DNA of 15,503 nucleotides. Source: JALYIM01 sp040003205. Lineage in GTDB: Bacteria; Acidobacteriota; Terriglobia; Terriglobales; Acidobacteriaceae. The stretch covers positions 1 to 15,503 of the forward strand of contig JBDUDA010000043.1 in NCBI GenBank assembly GCA_040003205.1, given 5' to 3'. Positions 6,906 to 13,394 of this stretch are shown here, one piece after another (the stretch's first letter is position 1; every line of letters begins with the position of its first letter). The notes under the pieces are model-generated. The model was given only the letters and a program-made list of their open reading frames with translations, was not told the DNA's origin and searched no databases. The position numbers and the translations under genes are program-made.

Positions 6906-7991
6906 CTATATAGGGAAATGCACTTCCATCGAGCGTTCAATTTCCCTTCGCCACTCTGCCTCGCGTTCGTGCATTGCTTTCCGGTGATTTTCCATTTCCG
7001 GTTTGAGACCTTGCATTTCCGCGGCTTGTAGACGCAATTGCTGAACCAGGCATTCCAGGTCGGGCCTCAAGTCAGCGATAACGGTCTTAACTTTAGCCAG
7101 TTGCATACGCGTCTGGTCGCTGATTTCGGGCGTTGAGAAACTCTCGTTAAAAATATTGCCGGTCTGTTTTCCCTCGGGCAGGGTGAGAGTAATAACTTTT
7201 TCCCTCTTATCGCGCAGCAGGGTGATGCTGGCTCTATTGTCTTTTCTTGAGCGTAGAGCGTGCGTAAAGTCTCCGCTGTCGTTGATCCCTTGTCCGTTTA
7301 CCTGCGTGATCACGTCGCCAGCGCGGAATCCGGCTTTGTCTGCCCGGCTGCCTTTTTCCACTGACCTGACCAGCACACCTTGTCCGTTCTTCGCGCCAAA
7401 AAAATCTCCCAGTTGCGCGGTTAGATTTTCGATCATCAACCCGCTGCGAGTGGAGGAGTGCACAACAACAATAGAAACCGGTAGATCCATGTCGGGCATG
7501 GACGGGATGTTGGGCATTGCGAACTTAAAATCTTTGTCTTCCGGCATGCCGAAAGTTTTCTTGCGGTCGGCCAATTGCGCTTTGAGTGTGGCCGGCTGAC
7601 CATTGCGGCTGATGTCAAGAGAGACCATTCTTCCGGCGGGAATTTCGTGGATTATTCTGCGCAACTGTTCGACGCTCTCGACGTTGGTCCCATTTACGCT
7701 GAGGATGACATCGTGCTCCTTCAAGCCGGCCTTGCCCGCAGGAGCGTCCTGATCAACCATGGTCACTTCCACGCCGCGTTCTTCTTTTAAATGGAGGGCG
7801 CTTAGCTGGTCTGGGGTGACGTCACGCGTGTCCACTCCGAGATAAGAACCACCGCCTAGCGACTCCTCGCTTGAATATCCAAAAGATTGGGCGAATGATT
7901 GATCAAACGGTTGCACGGCACACTCCACGGCGAACGATCCAACCGCTAGAAGTGGTAGCAGGAATAAAAGTCTGATAATTGGGTTATGCAC
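6906..7991 (-). CDS. Exported protein with two PDZ domains and a C-terminal coiled coil
   Basis: A 361-residue protein with a signal peptide (residues about 1-25, hydrophobic core LLFLLPLLAVGSFAV). PDZ1 spans about 49-142 (YLGVDT ... APAGKAGLKEHDVILSVNG), and PDZ2 about 180-272 (SRADKAGFRAGDVITQVNG). A polar, predicted coiled-coil tail occupies about 290-355. It resembles the PDZ part of HtrA/DegS proteases, but no trypsin-like domain or catalytic triad is present, so it is probably a periplasmic binding or scaffold protein rather than a protease. Cys24 is not in a lipobox. The GTG start at 7991 is supported by AAGGGAG about 9 bases upstream. It is the last gene of the sigma/anti-sigma/DUF4097/PDZ unit, 28 bases after the DUF4097 stop. 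A role in sensing misfolded C-termini, or in bringing the other exported proteins together, is inferred from context only. Confidence 0.85.
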   Translation of the reverse strand: MHNPIIRLLFLLPLLAVGSFAVECAVQPFDQSFAQSFGYSSEESLGGGSYLGVDTRDVTPDQLSALHLKEERGVEVTMVDQDAPAGKAGLKEHDVILSVNGTNVESVEQLRRIIHEIPAGRMVSLDISRNGQPATLKAQLADRKKTFGMPEDKDFKFAMPNIPSMPDMDLPVSIVVVHSSTRSGLMIENLTAQLGDFFGAKNGQGVLVRSVEKGSRADKAGFRAGDVITQVNGQGINDSGDFTHALRSRKDNRASITLLRDKREKVITLTLPEGKQTGNIFNESFSTPEISDQTRMQLAKVKTVIADLRPDLECLVQQLRLQAAEMQGLKPEMENHRKAMHEREAEWRREIERSMEVHFPI

Positions 7992-8019
7992 GCTGCTTGC
8001 TCCCTTCGCGAATAACTTT

Positions 8020-9279
8020 CTAAGGCGCGGTCCTTCGGAATGAAATGTCTCCAGTTGTGGTGCGAACTTTCAAGACCGGACCGCCCCCGTTGACGCTTCC
8101 TTCGGCGGTGTAGGTCTTCGGCCCCCACTGTCCGCCCTCACTGGTAACGCGAATTTCGGGGAAGTCAGAGCGAATGCTATGGCCGTTCGCCACCTCGATA
8201 GCGGCGCGGACGGTGAGATTCACTGTGGGCGCGAGAAATACAGTGATATCTCCGGCTGATGTCTCGAGCACCGAATCTGCGTGTGCACCGTTGGCGGAAA
8301 CGAACCTCGCAGTGATGGGCCCGGAACCCGTTTCGGCGCGGGCGGATGGCACACCATTCAGCTCAATGCTGCCGCCGCCCGTCTCGGCATGGACCGAGCC
8401 GTTCGCGGAGCTTAATCGGATACTGCCGCCACCAGTTTCTATCTCCGCCTGGCCTCCAATATCACCCAACTCAATGCTTCCGCCCCCGGTCGTCGCTTTG
8501 ATCGCGCCGTTGCATTTAGCGACTCGTATGTTGCCGCCGCCAGTTTCCAAAACTGCTCCTTGCGAGCCGGAAAGCACAACGACGTTGCCACCACCACTCT
8601 CCGCGGCAATCTTTCCTTTCGCAGCAGCAATTTTTCTGCTGCCTCCGCCCGTGTGCAAGGTGACGTCGCCGCCGGCGTCGCCTACCTCAATGCTGCCTCC
8701 GCCCGTTTCTGCATTAATCGCGCCGCCGATATTGTCGAGATGGATGCTTCCGCCGCCGCTCTCGGCGTCGAGCCGCCCGGCGATATTGGTGGCGATGATA
8801 TTGCCGCCCTCACTCTCGACCTTGATCCCATCCGTGTCTCGAGGAACGGTAATCACGAGATCACCGGAAAATTTGCGTTGCCAATGGGCGTCGGAGTCGG
8901 AAACGATCCAGGCAGTGTCGCCGCGCACATAGGTATTGAGCGTGTAAGACTGAAACTTGCGGCGCGCGGCATCCTCCGAGGAAGCATTGGTGCGGCTACG
9001 GAAAGTGAAACTTATGCCGGCTTGCTGTCCGCCCTCCACCCGCACCGAGCAGATATCCACCTTTATTCGCAGATTGCGTGCGCCATTCAAAGTCCCAGTA
9101 ATTTCCTGGGTCCACTTGCCACCGTCTTCATAAACACGAGTTTGCTGCTGGGAGTGAAGTAAGGGTACTTCCCCTAATGCACAAAACAAAAAAAGCGCGG
9201 CCGCGAAGCTCGCGAGCCTCTGCAATGCTTTATCGGAGGCCTTCATTTTTCTGAATTCGACTTGTCTATTTTCGGTCAT
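8020..9279 (-). CDS. Secreted DUF4097-type beta-solenoid (putative adhesin-like) protein
   Basis: The 419-residue product has a signal peptide (hydrophobic core LASFAAALFLFCALG) followed by a mature N-terminus beginning near HSQQQTRVYEDGG. The bulk is a repetitive beta-rich domain with (T/S)GGG(S/N) turns every 18 residues, then a segment DSVLETSAGDITVFLAP and a last strand TTGDISFRR. This is the pattern of DUF4097 (putative adhesin / LiaG-like) proteins, which are cell-surface or periplasmic solenoids often found beside envelope-stress regulators. The precise function is not known. I chose ATG 9279, which has GAGA just upstream. A TTG at 9288 would instead overlap the preceding stop by four bases (TTGA). 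The gene follows the anti-sigma gene with essentially no gap, indicating translational coupling, and precedes the PDZ gene by 28 bases. Confidence 0.86.
   Translation of the reverse strand: MTENRQVEFRKMKASDKALQRLASFAAALFLFCALGEVPLLHSQQQTRVYEDGGKWTQEITGTLNGARNLRIKVDICSVRVEGGQQAGISFTFRSRTNASSEDAARRKFQSYTLNTYVRGDTAWIVSDSDAHWQRKFSGDLVITVPRDTDGIKVESEGGNIIATNIAGRLDAESGGGSIHLDNIGGAINAETGGGSIEVGDAGGDVTLHTGGGSRKIAAAKGKIAAESGGGNVVVLSGSQGAVLETGGGNIRVAKCNGAIKATTGGGSIELGDIGGQAEIETGGGSIRLSSANGSVHAETGGGSIELNGVPSARAETGSGPITARFVSANGAHADSVLETSAGDITVFLAPTVNLTVRAAIEVANGHSIRSDFPEIRVTSEGGQWGPKTYTAEGSVNGGGPVLKVRTTTGDISFRRTAP
8317..8814 (-). repeat. Nine to ten 54-bp coding repeats (18-residue solenoid turns) in the DUF4097 gene
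   Basis: The turn motif (T/S)GGG(S/N) recurs with spacings of 18,18,18,18,18,18,18 and then 17 residues, flanked by a degenerate SEGGN at the N-terminal end and TGSGP at the C-terminal end. Typical turns read AETGGGSIEL. Codon choice differs freely between copies, for example in the Gly and Thr codons. The period is therefore kept at the protein level and the DNA is not a freshly expanded tandem array. Confidence 0.85.
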
Positions 9280-9284
9280 ATCTC

Positions 9285-10229
9285 TCAATCAATCTGCGGC
9301 AACTGGGCGATCAGAGTACGCGCGCGCGAGCGGATATAGGGATTGTGATCAGAAGCAGAAAGTTTCTGCAAAATCACGCGAACGCTGCTGTCCGCGCTGA
9401 CGGGCTCCAACAAATGCAATGCCTGCGTGCGAACTCCTGGATTCGAATCACTCATCAAGGCCTCGAGAACCGAGTCTCGCACCCGCATATCACTTTTTAC
9501 GTAAGCGCCAAGGCCTTCTAACGCCTTAAGCCGCACGCCCGGATTCGAGTCATAGCGCAGCGCATAAATGAGCGCTTCACGCACGTGTGAATCGCCTGGC
9601 TGCTGCGTCAGCAGGTCCACGGAATCCATTCGAACACCGGAATTGTAATTATTACGGGCGGCGAACAGCAGTAGCTGCTGAATGCGCTGATCGTTGATGG
9701 AACCTTGCGCCTGCTGGGTGGAAACTGTGTCGTACTCGATGCTGACTCTATTGCTTCCCGGCGATTGCGATATGGAACGGATTCCGCTCACGGAAGATTC
9801 CGAGCGGTCTTGCGGAACCACGGCCGCTGGGGCTTGATTGTTCCCGCTGATCATTTTGTAAGTTGCGTTGTAAGTTGCGCCGATGCCTCCGGCAAACCCC
9901 ACCATCAAAATTACGGCTGCCAGAGCCGGCGAGAGCCGAAGCTGATGAAACCAGACTGCGGGTTCCAGCGTGAAGCGCTGCCAGAAGCCGCCCTGGGTGG
10001 CGGTTTCGAGGGCGTCTTGCAGACGCATGCGGGACGAGGCGAGGAGGCCAGGAGAAGGCTCGCGGACCTGGAACTCCGAGAGCGTCTCGTGGAAAGTCTG
10101 TGCAGCCTTCAATTCCGCGGTGCACTCCGGACAGCGCGCCAGATGCTGCTCAAGTTCATAGCGAGCATCATCGGGCAGCTCGTTGTATACGAATAAGAAA
10201 ACGTTTTGTCGAACCCATTCGCACTTCAA
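9285..10229 (-). CDS. Zinc-finger anti-sigma factor, single-pass, with C-terminal HEAT repeats
   Basis: A 314-residue protein. The cytoplasmic N-terminus carries a ZAS/zf-HC2 anti-sigma domain with Cys3 and His29-x3-Cys33-x2-Cys36 (HLARCPEC). One membrane helix follows at about 100-120 (ALAAVILMVGFAGGIGA), then a Ser/Gln-rich linker (about 125-175). The C-terminal part (about 180-312) is built of roughly 33-residue helical repeats marked by NSGVR (196-200), NPGVR (229-233), NPGVR (263-267) and NPYIR (296-300), characteristic of HEAT/PBS-lyase-like repeats. The topology places the HEAT part outside the cytoplasm. The expected role is to hold the adjacent ECF sigma factor at the membrane and release it on an envelope signal; the HEAT tail would be the sensor or docking module (inferred). 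The TTG start at 10229 is supported by AGAGGG seven bases upstream. The gene begins 49 bases after the sigma stop and abuts the DUF4097 gene. Confidence 0.87.
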   Translation of the reverse strand: MKCEWVRQNVFLFVYNELPDDARYELEQHLARCPECTAELKAAQTFHETLSEFQVREPSPGLLASSRMRLQDALETATQGGFWQRFTLEPAVWFHQLRLSPALAAVILMVGFAGGIGATYNATYKMISGNNQAPAAVVPQDRSESSVSGIRSISQSPGSNRVSIEYDTVSTQQAQGSINDQRIQQLLLFAARNNYNSGVRMDSVDLLTQQPGDSHVREALIYALRYDSNPGVRLKALEGLGAYVKSDMRVRDSVLEALMSDSNPGVRTQALHLLEPVSADSSVRVILQKLSASDHNPYIRSRARTLIAQLPQID

Positions 10230-10278
10230 GGTTTTACCCTCTCAAACTTTAAGACTTGCGGAGGCGAGAATTTTTGCT

Positions 10279-10992
10279 TCATCGCATGTCCGCTAACGAT
10301 CCGCGCAATTTCTGAGTGGCGCGGAACAATGTGTTTTTCGCCGTTTCTTCAGTTGTATGCAAGACCTCTCCAACAGTCCGCAACTTGAGTCCGTGATAAT
10401 GCTTGAGCTCGAAAACCATCCGTTCGCGCGGAGTCAGCTTTTCCAGCGCATAATCGATGCGATTTCCCAGTTCGCGGCGCATTAAATCCCGTTCAGGATT
10501 CGCGCCCGCCCTGCCGTCCGCCACCCGGTCGAGCAGATCGTATTGCTCACCGGAGGAGTCGGTCGCGACCGGAGCATCTTCCTTTCGCACTTGCCGCTTG
10601 CGCAGATGATCGAGGCAGAGGTTGGTGACGATGCGGTAGATCCAGGTGTAGAAAGAGCACTCGAAGCGGAAATTGCCCACGCTTTTGTAGGCTTTGAGGA
10701 AAGCTTCCTGATAGATGTCCTGGGCCTCGGACTCCGAGCCCGTGAGGTGCATTGCCAGCCTCAACACCGCCTGATCGTAGTGCCGTACCAGCTCCTCGAA
10801 AGCCGCGCGATTGCCGCGCTGCGCCTCGCGGACCAACAAAGAATCGTCGATACGGCCTAGACCGTGCCCCGCCATTCCGTTTCTAACCTGGGGATTCTGG
10901 GATCCGGTGCTACGTTCTGCTTGCTCGCCACTCGGATTGTGAGCGGCGCTGTTGCCGACCGCAAATGGTATCGCCAACGCTTCGGCCGGCAT
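10279..10992 (-). CDS. ECF-type RNA polymerase sigma factor (RpoE-like)
   Basis: A 237-residue sigma-70 family protein with only regions 2 and 4. Region 2 spans about 65-132, including DIYQEAFLKAYKSVGNFR and the FYTWIYRIVTNLCLDHLRKR segment. Region 4 spans about 175-230, with LTPRERMVFELKHYHGLKL and a helix-turn-helix over TVGEVLHTTEETAKNTLFRA. A polar N-terminal extension of about 48 residues precedes region 2, longer than in most ECF factors. The ATG at 10992 has AGGA spaced 5 bases upstream, so the extension is probably translated; Met40 is an alternative. It heads the unit sigma / zinc-finger anti-sigma / DUF4097 / PDZ. A promoter with a consensus TATAAT lies about 90 bases upstream. The regulon is unknown; autoregulation is common in this family, but no clear ECF promoter was recognised here. 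Confidence 0.93.
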   Translation of the reverse strand: MPAEALAIPFAVGNSAAHNPSGEQAERSTGSQNPQVRNGMAGHGLGRIDDSLLVREAQRGNRAAFEELVRHYDQAVLRLAMHLTGSESEAQDIYQEAFLKAYKSVGNFRFECSFYTWIYRIVTNLCLDHLRKRQVRKEDAPVATDSSGEQYDLLDRVADGRAGANPERDLMRRELGNRIDYALEKLTPRERMVFELKHYHGLKLRTVGEVLHTTEETAKNTLFRATQKLRGSLADMR

Positions 10993-11082
10993 AGTTTTCC
11001 TGTCCTTGCCATTACCGGGTGCCTCAGCCGTTCTTCCCGGTGCATAGCGATAGACGTGTAAACTTGGCGGTCGTGAGCAGGA

Positions 11083-11111
11083 ATTATAGGGGCTCGGGCG
11101 GGAGAGTTAAA
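11083..11111 (-). promoter_or_regulatory. Sigma-70-like promoter for the ECF sigma operon
   Basis: Read on the minus strand, TTTAAC (11111-11106) is followed after exactly 17 bases by a consensus TATAAT (11088-11083). Transcription would start near 11076, giving a leader of about 84 bases before the sigma ATG at 10992. The -10 is perfect, the -35 is weak, and the position downstream of the rplI terminator fits an independent transcript. Confidence 0.55.
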
Positions 11112-11153
11112 ACGAAACTCGGTTAATAGGCTGTCTGGCGGGGTATTGCGCAA

Positions 11154-11182
11154 GAAAACGGGCCAGACTTGGAGTCTGACCC
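11154..11182 (-). terminator. Intrinsic terminator downstream of rplI
   Basis: On the minus strand a 10-bp stem GGGTCAGACT / AGTCTGGCCC (11182-11173 with 11169-11160, one G-T pair) closes a 3-base loop and is followed by GTTTTC. It lies 13 bases after the rplI stop and ends the prs-to-rplI transcript before the sigma promoter. Confidence 0.75.
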
Positions 11183-11195
11183 GATTTTGGAAGGC

Positions 11196-11648
11196 TTATT
11201 CGACTTCTTCTTTTTCGATGACGACCTTGAAGTGCGTGGTCACCTCTTTGTGCAGCTTGATGGGAACAGTAAACTCGCCCAGACTCTTCAGCGGCTCGTG
11301 CAGCTGAATCTTACGGCGGTCAACTTCGAATCCCTTTTTCGCCAGCGCGTCGGAGATGTCCCCCGAAGTCACGGAGCCGAACAGGTGTTCTTGTTCTCCG
11401 GAGCGGCGCTGGAAGGTGACCGAAACGCCTTCGAACTGTTTTGCCAGTGCTTCGGCGCTCGATTTCTCCTTGGCTGAGCGGCGCACGGAGGCGGCCTTCA
11501 TCTGCTCGATCACCGACTTGTTTCCCTCAGACGCTTCGATGGCCAGCTTGCGTGGCAGCAAGTAGTTCCGTCCGAAACCTTCGGCAACTTTCACTACATC
11601 CCCGCGCGATCCCAGCGAGGCTACGTCTTCTTTCAATATGACTTCCAT
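11196..11648 (-). CDS. rplI: 50S ribosomal protein bL9
   Basis: The 150-residue product matches bL9 over its full length. The N-terminal rRNA-binding domain has MEVILKEDVASLGSRGDVV and EGFGRNYLLPRKLAIEAS. A long charged central helix follows (about 45-75), and then the C-terminal domain with LFGSVTSGDISDAL and a beta-rich end. bL9 binds 23S rRNA near the L1 stalk and affects reading-frame fidelity. The ATG at 11648 has a strong Shine-Dalgarno (AAGGAG, 5 bases upstream). It is the last gene of the rpsF-rpsR-rplI group but is separated from rpsR by an unusual 139-base spacer filled with an inverted-repeat element. A hairpin terminator follows immediately. Confidence 0.97.
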   Translation of the reverse strand: MEVILKEDVASLGSRGDVVKVAEGFGRNYLLPRKLAIEASEGNKSVIEQMKAASVRRSAKEKSSAEALAKQFEGVSVTFQRRSGEQEHLFGSVTSGDISDALAKKGFEVDRRKIQLHEPLKSLGEFTVPIKLHKEVTTHFKVVIEKEEVE

Positions 11649-11663
11649 GAGTGCTCCTTAGAT

Positions 11664-11787
11664 GCTGTCGGATATCGGCTGTCAGCTATCAGCTGTCAGC
11701 TTACGATGCAAAGGTTCGTGCTGCGAGCCAAGGGCCAAAAGCTTAAAGCCGTCTGGCTGAAAGCTGAGAGCAGTTAGCTGACAGCTG
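11664..11787. repeat. Intergenic inverted-repeat element in the rpsR-rplI spacer
   Basis: The spacer is made of repeated words: GGCTGTCAGCT, ATCAGCTGTCAGCTT, GAGCCAAGGGCCAAAAGCTT (11725-11744) and AGCTGACAGCTG. CAGCTGTCAGCT (11690-11701) is perfectly complementary to AGCTGACAGCTG near 11776-11788, so the transcript could form a long hairpin with a loop of about 75 bases. The 20-base word at 11725-11744 matches 18 of 20 bases with 15206-15225, which identifies a dispersed family with a second copy upstream of prs. Confidence 0.7.
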
Positions 11788-12243
11788 CTACGCCGCTCTC
11801 CCGGCGAAGGGCAGCAATGCAATATTGCGAGCCTGTTTAATCGCGGACGACAGACGACGTTGATGGGGAGTGCATACTCCCGTCAATCTTCGCGGGACAA
11901 TCTTTCCGCTTTCGGCTACGAACTGGGCCAGCAGGCGCACGTCTTTGTAGTTAACTGCTTCGATCTTTTCGACGCAGAACTTGCAAACTTTTTTGCGTCG
12001 GAAGAATTTGCGGCCACCTTCGCGGCCACCGCCGGGCCCGCCTGGGCGGGGCGGACGACGCTCTCCGCTGAATTGGCGGTCGCCACTGGGACGTTCTCCA
12101 CTTGGGCGATCGCCGAACGATGGACGGTCTCCGCTAGGACGATCGCCTGCGGGACGATCTCCGGTCGGACGATCCGATGCTGGTGCTGCTGTGCCGCCTG
12201 AACTTCCGCCAGGGGCCGATGGTCCTCTTGTTTCGTCAGCCAT
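11788..12243 (-). CDS. rpsR: 30S ribosomal protein bS18 with long repetitive N-terminal extension
   Basis: The C-terminal 75 residues are a normal bS18: KKVCKFCVEKIEAVNYKDV, then LLAQFVAESGKIVPRRLTGVC and PHQRRLSSAIKQARNIALLP. Cys87, Cys90, Cys124 and His127 (CxxC ... CxxH) give the zinc-binding (C+) form. Preceding this is an unusual extension of roughly 75 residues. It opens with Ser/Gly/Ala/Pro, continues with about seven GDRP(S/A) or GERP units (residues 24-60), and ends in a Pro/Gly/Arg stretch. bS18 is normally about 75-90 residues, so the protein is nearly doubled. The ATG at 12243 has GAAGGAG five bases upstream, so the extension is very probably translated. bS18 pairs with bS6 on the 30S platform, and rpsF lies 37 bases upstream. 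The tail is likely disordered and could contact RNA; its role is unknown. Confidence 0.96.
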   Translation of the reverse strand: MADETRGPSAPGGSSGGTAAPASDRPTGDRPAGDRPSGDRPSFGDRPSGERPSGDRQFSGERRPPRPGGPGGGREGGRKFFRRKKVCKFCVEKIEAVNYKDVRLLAQFVAESGKIVPRRLTGVCTPHQRRLSSAIKQARNIALLPFAGRAA

Positions 12244-12280
12244 AATGCTCCTTCACTTCTAAAATTGTTTTGTGATCTGT

Positions 12281-12685
12281 TTATGCCGTGGCAGCGGGCG
12301 CTTCGGCTGCCGGCTCTGCGGGTGCGGCTGCTGCCGCCGGCGGCGCCTTGCGGCGTGCGTCCTTGATCGCCTTTAGTTTGTCGAGGCGCTTTTGCTCCTC
12401 ATCAATTCTCACGGTGAGGAACTTGATGACCGGCTCGGTCACGCGCAGGCGGCGCTCGAGTTCGGCGATTAATCCGCCGCTGCCTTCGACCGTCAGCAGC
12501 ATATAGAGTCCGTCGTGAAATCTTCGGACGACATAAGCGAGGCGGCGCTTGCCCATTTTTTCGACGGACTTGACCGTTCCGCCCGATGAAGTCACCACCG
12601 TGCTCAACGTGGAAATCAGCTTGTCCTGCTCTTCTTCCACCATGTCAGGGCGGACGATAAACATCAGTTCATAAGTGCGATTCAT
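12281..12685 (-). CDS. rpsF: 30S ribosomal protein bS6
   Basis: A 134-residue bS6. The conserved ferredoxin-like fold runs over about 1-100, starting NRTYELMFIVRPDM, with KMGKRRLAYVVRRFHDGLY (about 43-61) and RVTEPVIKFLTVRID near 80-94. The last 25 residues form an Ala/Pro-rich tail (PPAAAAAPAEPAAEAPAATA), a common variable end in this family. I chose ATG 12683-12685 because GGAGAG lies 4 bases upstream; a TTG four codons earlier sits in the Shine-Dalgarno itself. bS6 binds bS18 during 30S assembly, and rpsR follows 37 bases later. A small GCGG-AAGT-CCGC hairpin (12706-12717) lies in the gap after pth; whether it belongs to an S6:S18 autoregulatory site cannot be judged by eye. Confidence 0.96.
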   Translation of the reverse strand: MNRTYELMFIVRPDMVEEEQDKLISTLSTVVTSSGGTVKSVEKMGKRRLAYVVRRFHDGLYMLLTVEGSGGLIAELERRLRVTEPVIKFLTVRIDEEQKRLDKLKAIKDARRKAPPAAAAAPAEPAAEAPAATA

Positions 12686-12719
12686 AAATCTCTCCAAGTC
12701 TGGCTGCGGACTTCCGCGG

Positions 12720-13319
12720 CTATTCTTTATCCTTATCCCCGTCGTTAGCCTCAGGCTTGCGATTGAAGCGATTCATCGCCGCAGCCGGGCCTTCCTGCAA
12801 AATTACTTTCACAGCTTCGGAGGTGAGGTCGAGTACTTCGTCCACCACCTTGAGCTGGGCCTTGCGGAACGGCGCGAGTACGTAACCTGCGCCGTCCTTT
12901 ATAGGATGGTCGGGAGCAATCCCCAACCGTATCCTTAAAATTTCCTGCGTGCCGAGCGCCTCAATCACCGATTCCATTCCGTTGTGGCCGGCAGAGGTGC
13001 CACGCTGGCGGATGCGAATCGTTCCCAGAGCTAAATCCAATTCGTCGTAGATGAGGAGCAAGTCAGTTTCGATTTGCACTTCATACTTCTCGACCAGCTC
13101 GCGAACCGACAGACCGCTCAAATTCATGAACGTTTCGGGCTTGGCCAGCAGCACCTGCTCTGATCCAATTGTGACCCGGGCTGTGATTGCGCGACACTGA
13201 CGATTTCTTACTTCCGCGCCGCACTCGTTCGCGATGCGATCAATCGCCAGAAAGCCCATGTTGTGCGGGGTGAATTGATACTCCATCCCTGGGTTGCCCA
13301 ACCCGACAATGAGCTTCAC
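12720..13319 (-). CDS. pth: Peptidyl-tRNA hydrolase
   Basis: Pth cleaves peptidyl-tRNA released by stalled ribosomes to recycle tRNA. The 199-residue protein has the family signature LIVGLGNPGMEY (3-14), the catalytic His19 in FTPHNMGF, Asn66 in PETFMNLSG, Asp92 in LLIYDELDL and Asn113 in SAGHNGMESV, matching the known active-site set. The GxxLAPF-type C-terminal segment (YVLAPFRKAQ) is present, followed by a short acidic/lysine tail. The GTG start at 13319 has GAAGG about 8 bases upstream and gives the canonical N-terminus. The gene lies between rplY (75 bases upstream) and rpsF (34 bases downstream) on the same strand; rplY-pth pairing is common in bacteria. Confidence 0.97.
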   Translation of the reverse strand: MKLIVGLGNPGMEYQFTPHNMGFLAIDRIANECGAEVRNRQCRAITARVTIGSEQVLLAKPETFMNLSGLSVRELVEKYEVQIETDLLLIYDELDLALGTIRIRQRGTSAGHNGMESVIEALGTQEILRIRLGIAPDHPIKDGAGYVLAPFRKAQLKVVDEVLDLTSEAVKVILQEGPAAAMNRFNRKPEANDGDKDKE

Positions 13320-13347
13320 TCCATGAACCTTCGCTTACGTAACCAGA

Positions 13348-13379
13348 CGGTGGAGAGCCGAATCATCCGCGCTCCACCG
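13348..13379 (-). other. Hairpin in the rplY-pth spacer
   Basis: CGGTGGAG (13348-13355) and CTCCACCG (13372-13379) form a perfect 8-bp stem with a 16-base loop within the 75-base gap. No T-tract follows on the minus strand, so it is not a standard terminator. It could modulate processing or attenuate transcription between the two genes. Confidence 0.4.
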
Positions 13380-13394
13380 GCATCTAGCAGCCTT

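Noticed and set aside
6906..7991. HtrA/DegP protease
   Set aside because: Two PDZ domains are present but there is no trypsin-like domain or Ser-His-Asp triad.
8317..8814. Possible CRISPR-like periodic repeat
   Set aside because: The 54-bp period is in frame, has no distinct spacer/repeat structure, varies at synonymous sites and encodes a protein solenoid.
8174..8932. 252-codon open frame on + strand, rich in LPPPV repeats
   Set aside because: It is the antisense image of the GGGS-repeat region of the DUF4097 gene; the periodic LPPPVS pattern is the complement of TGGGSI.
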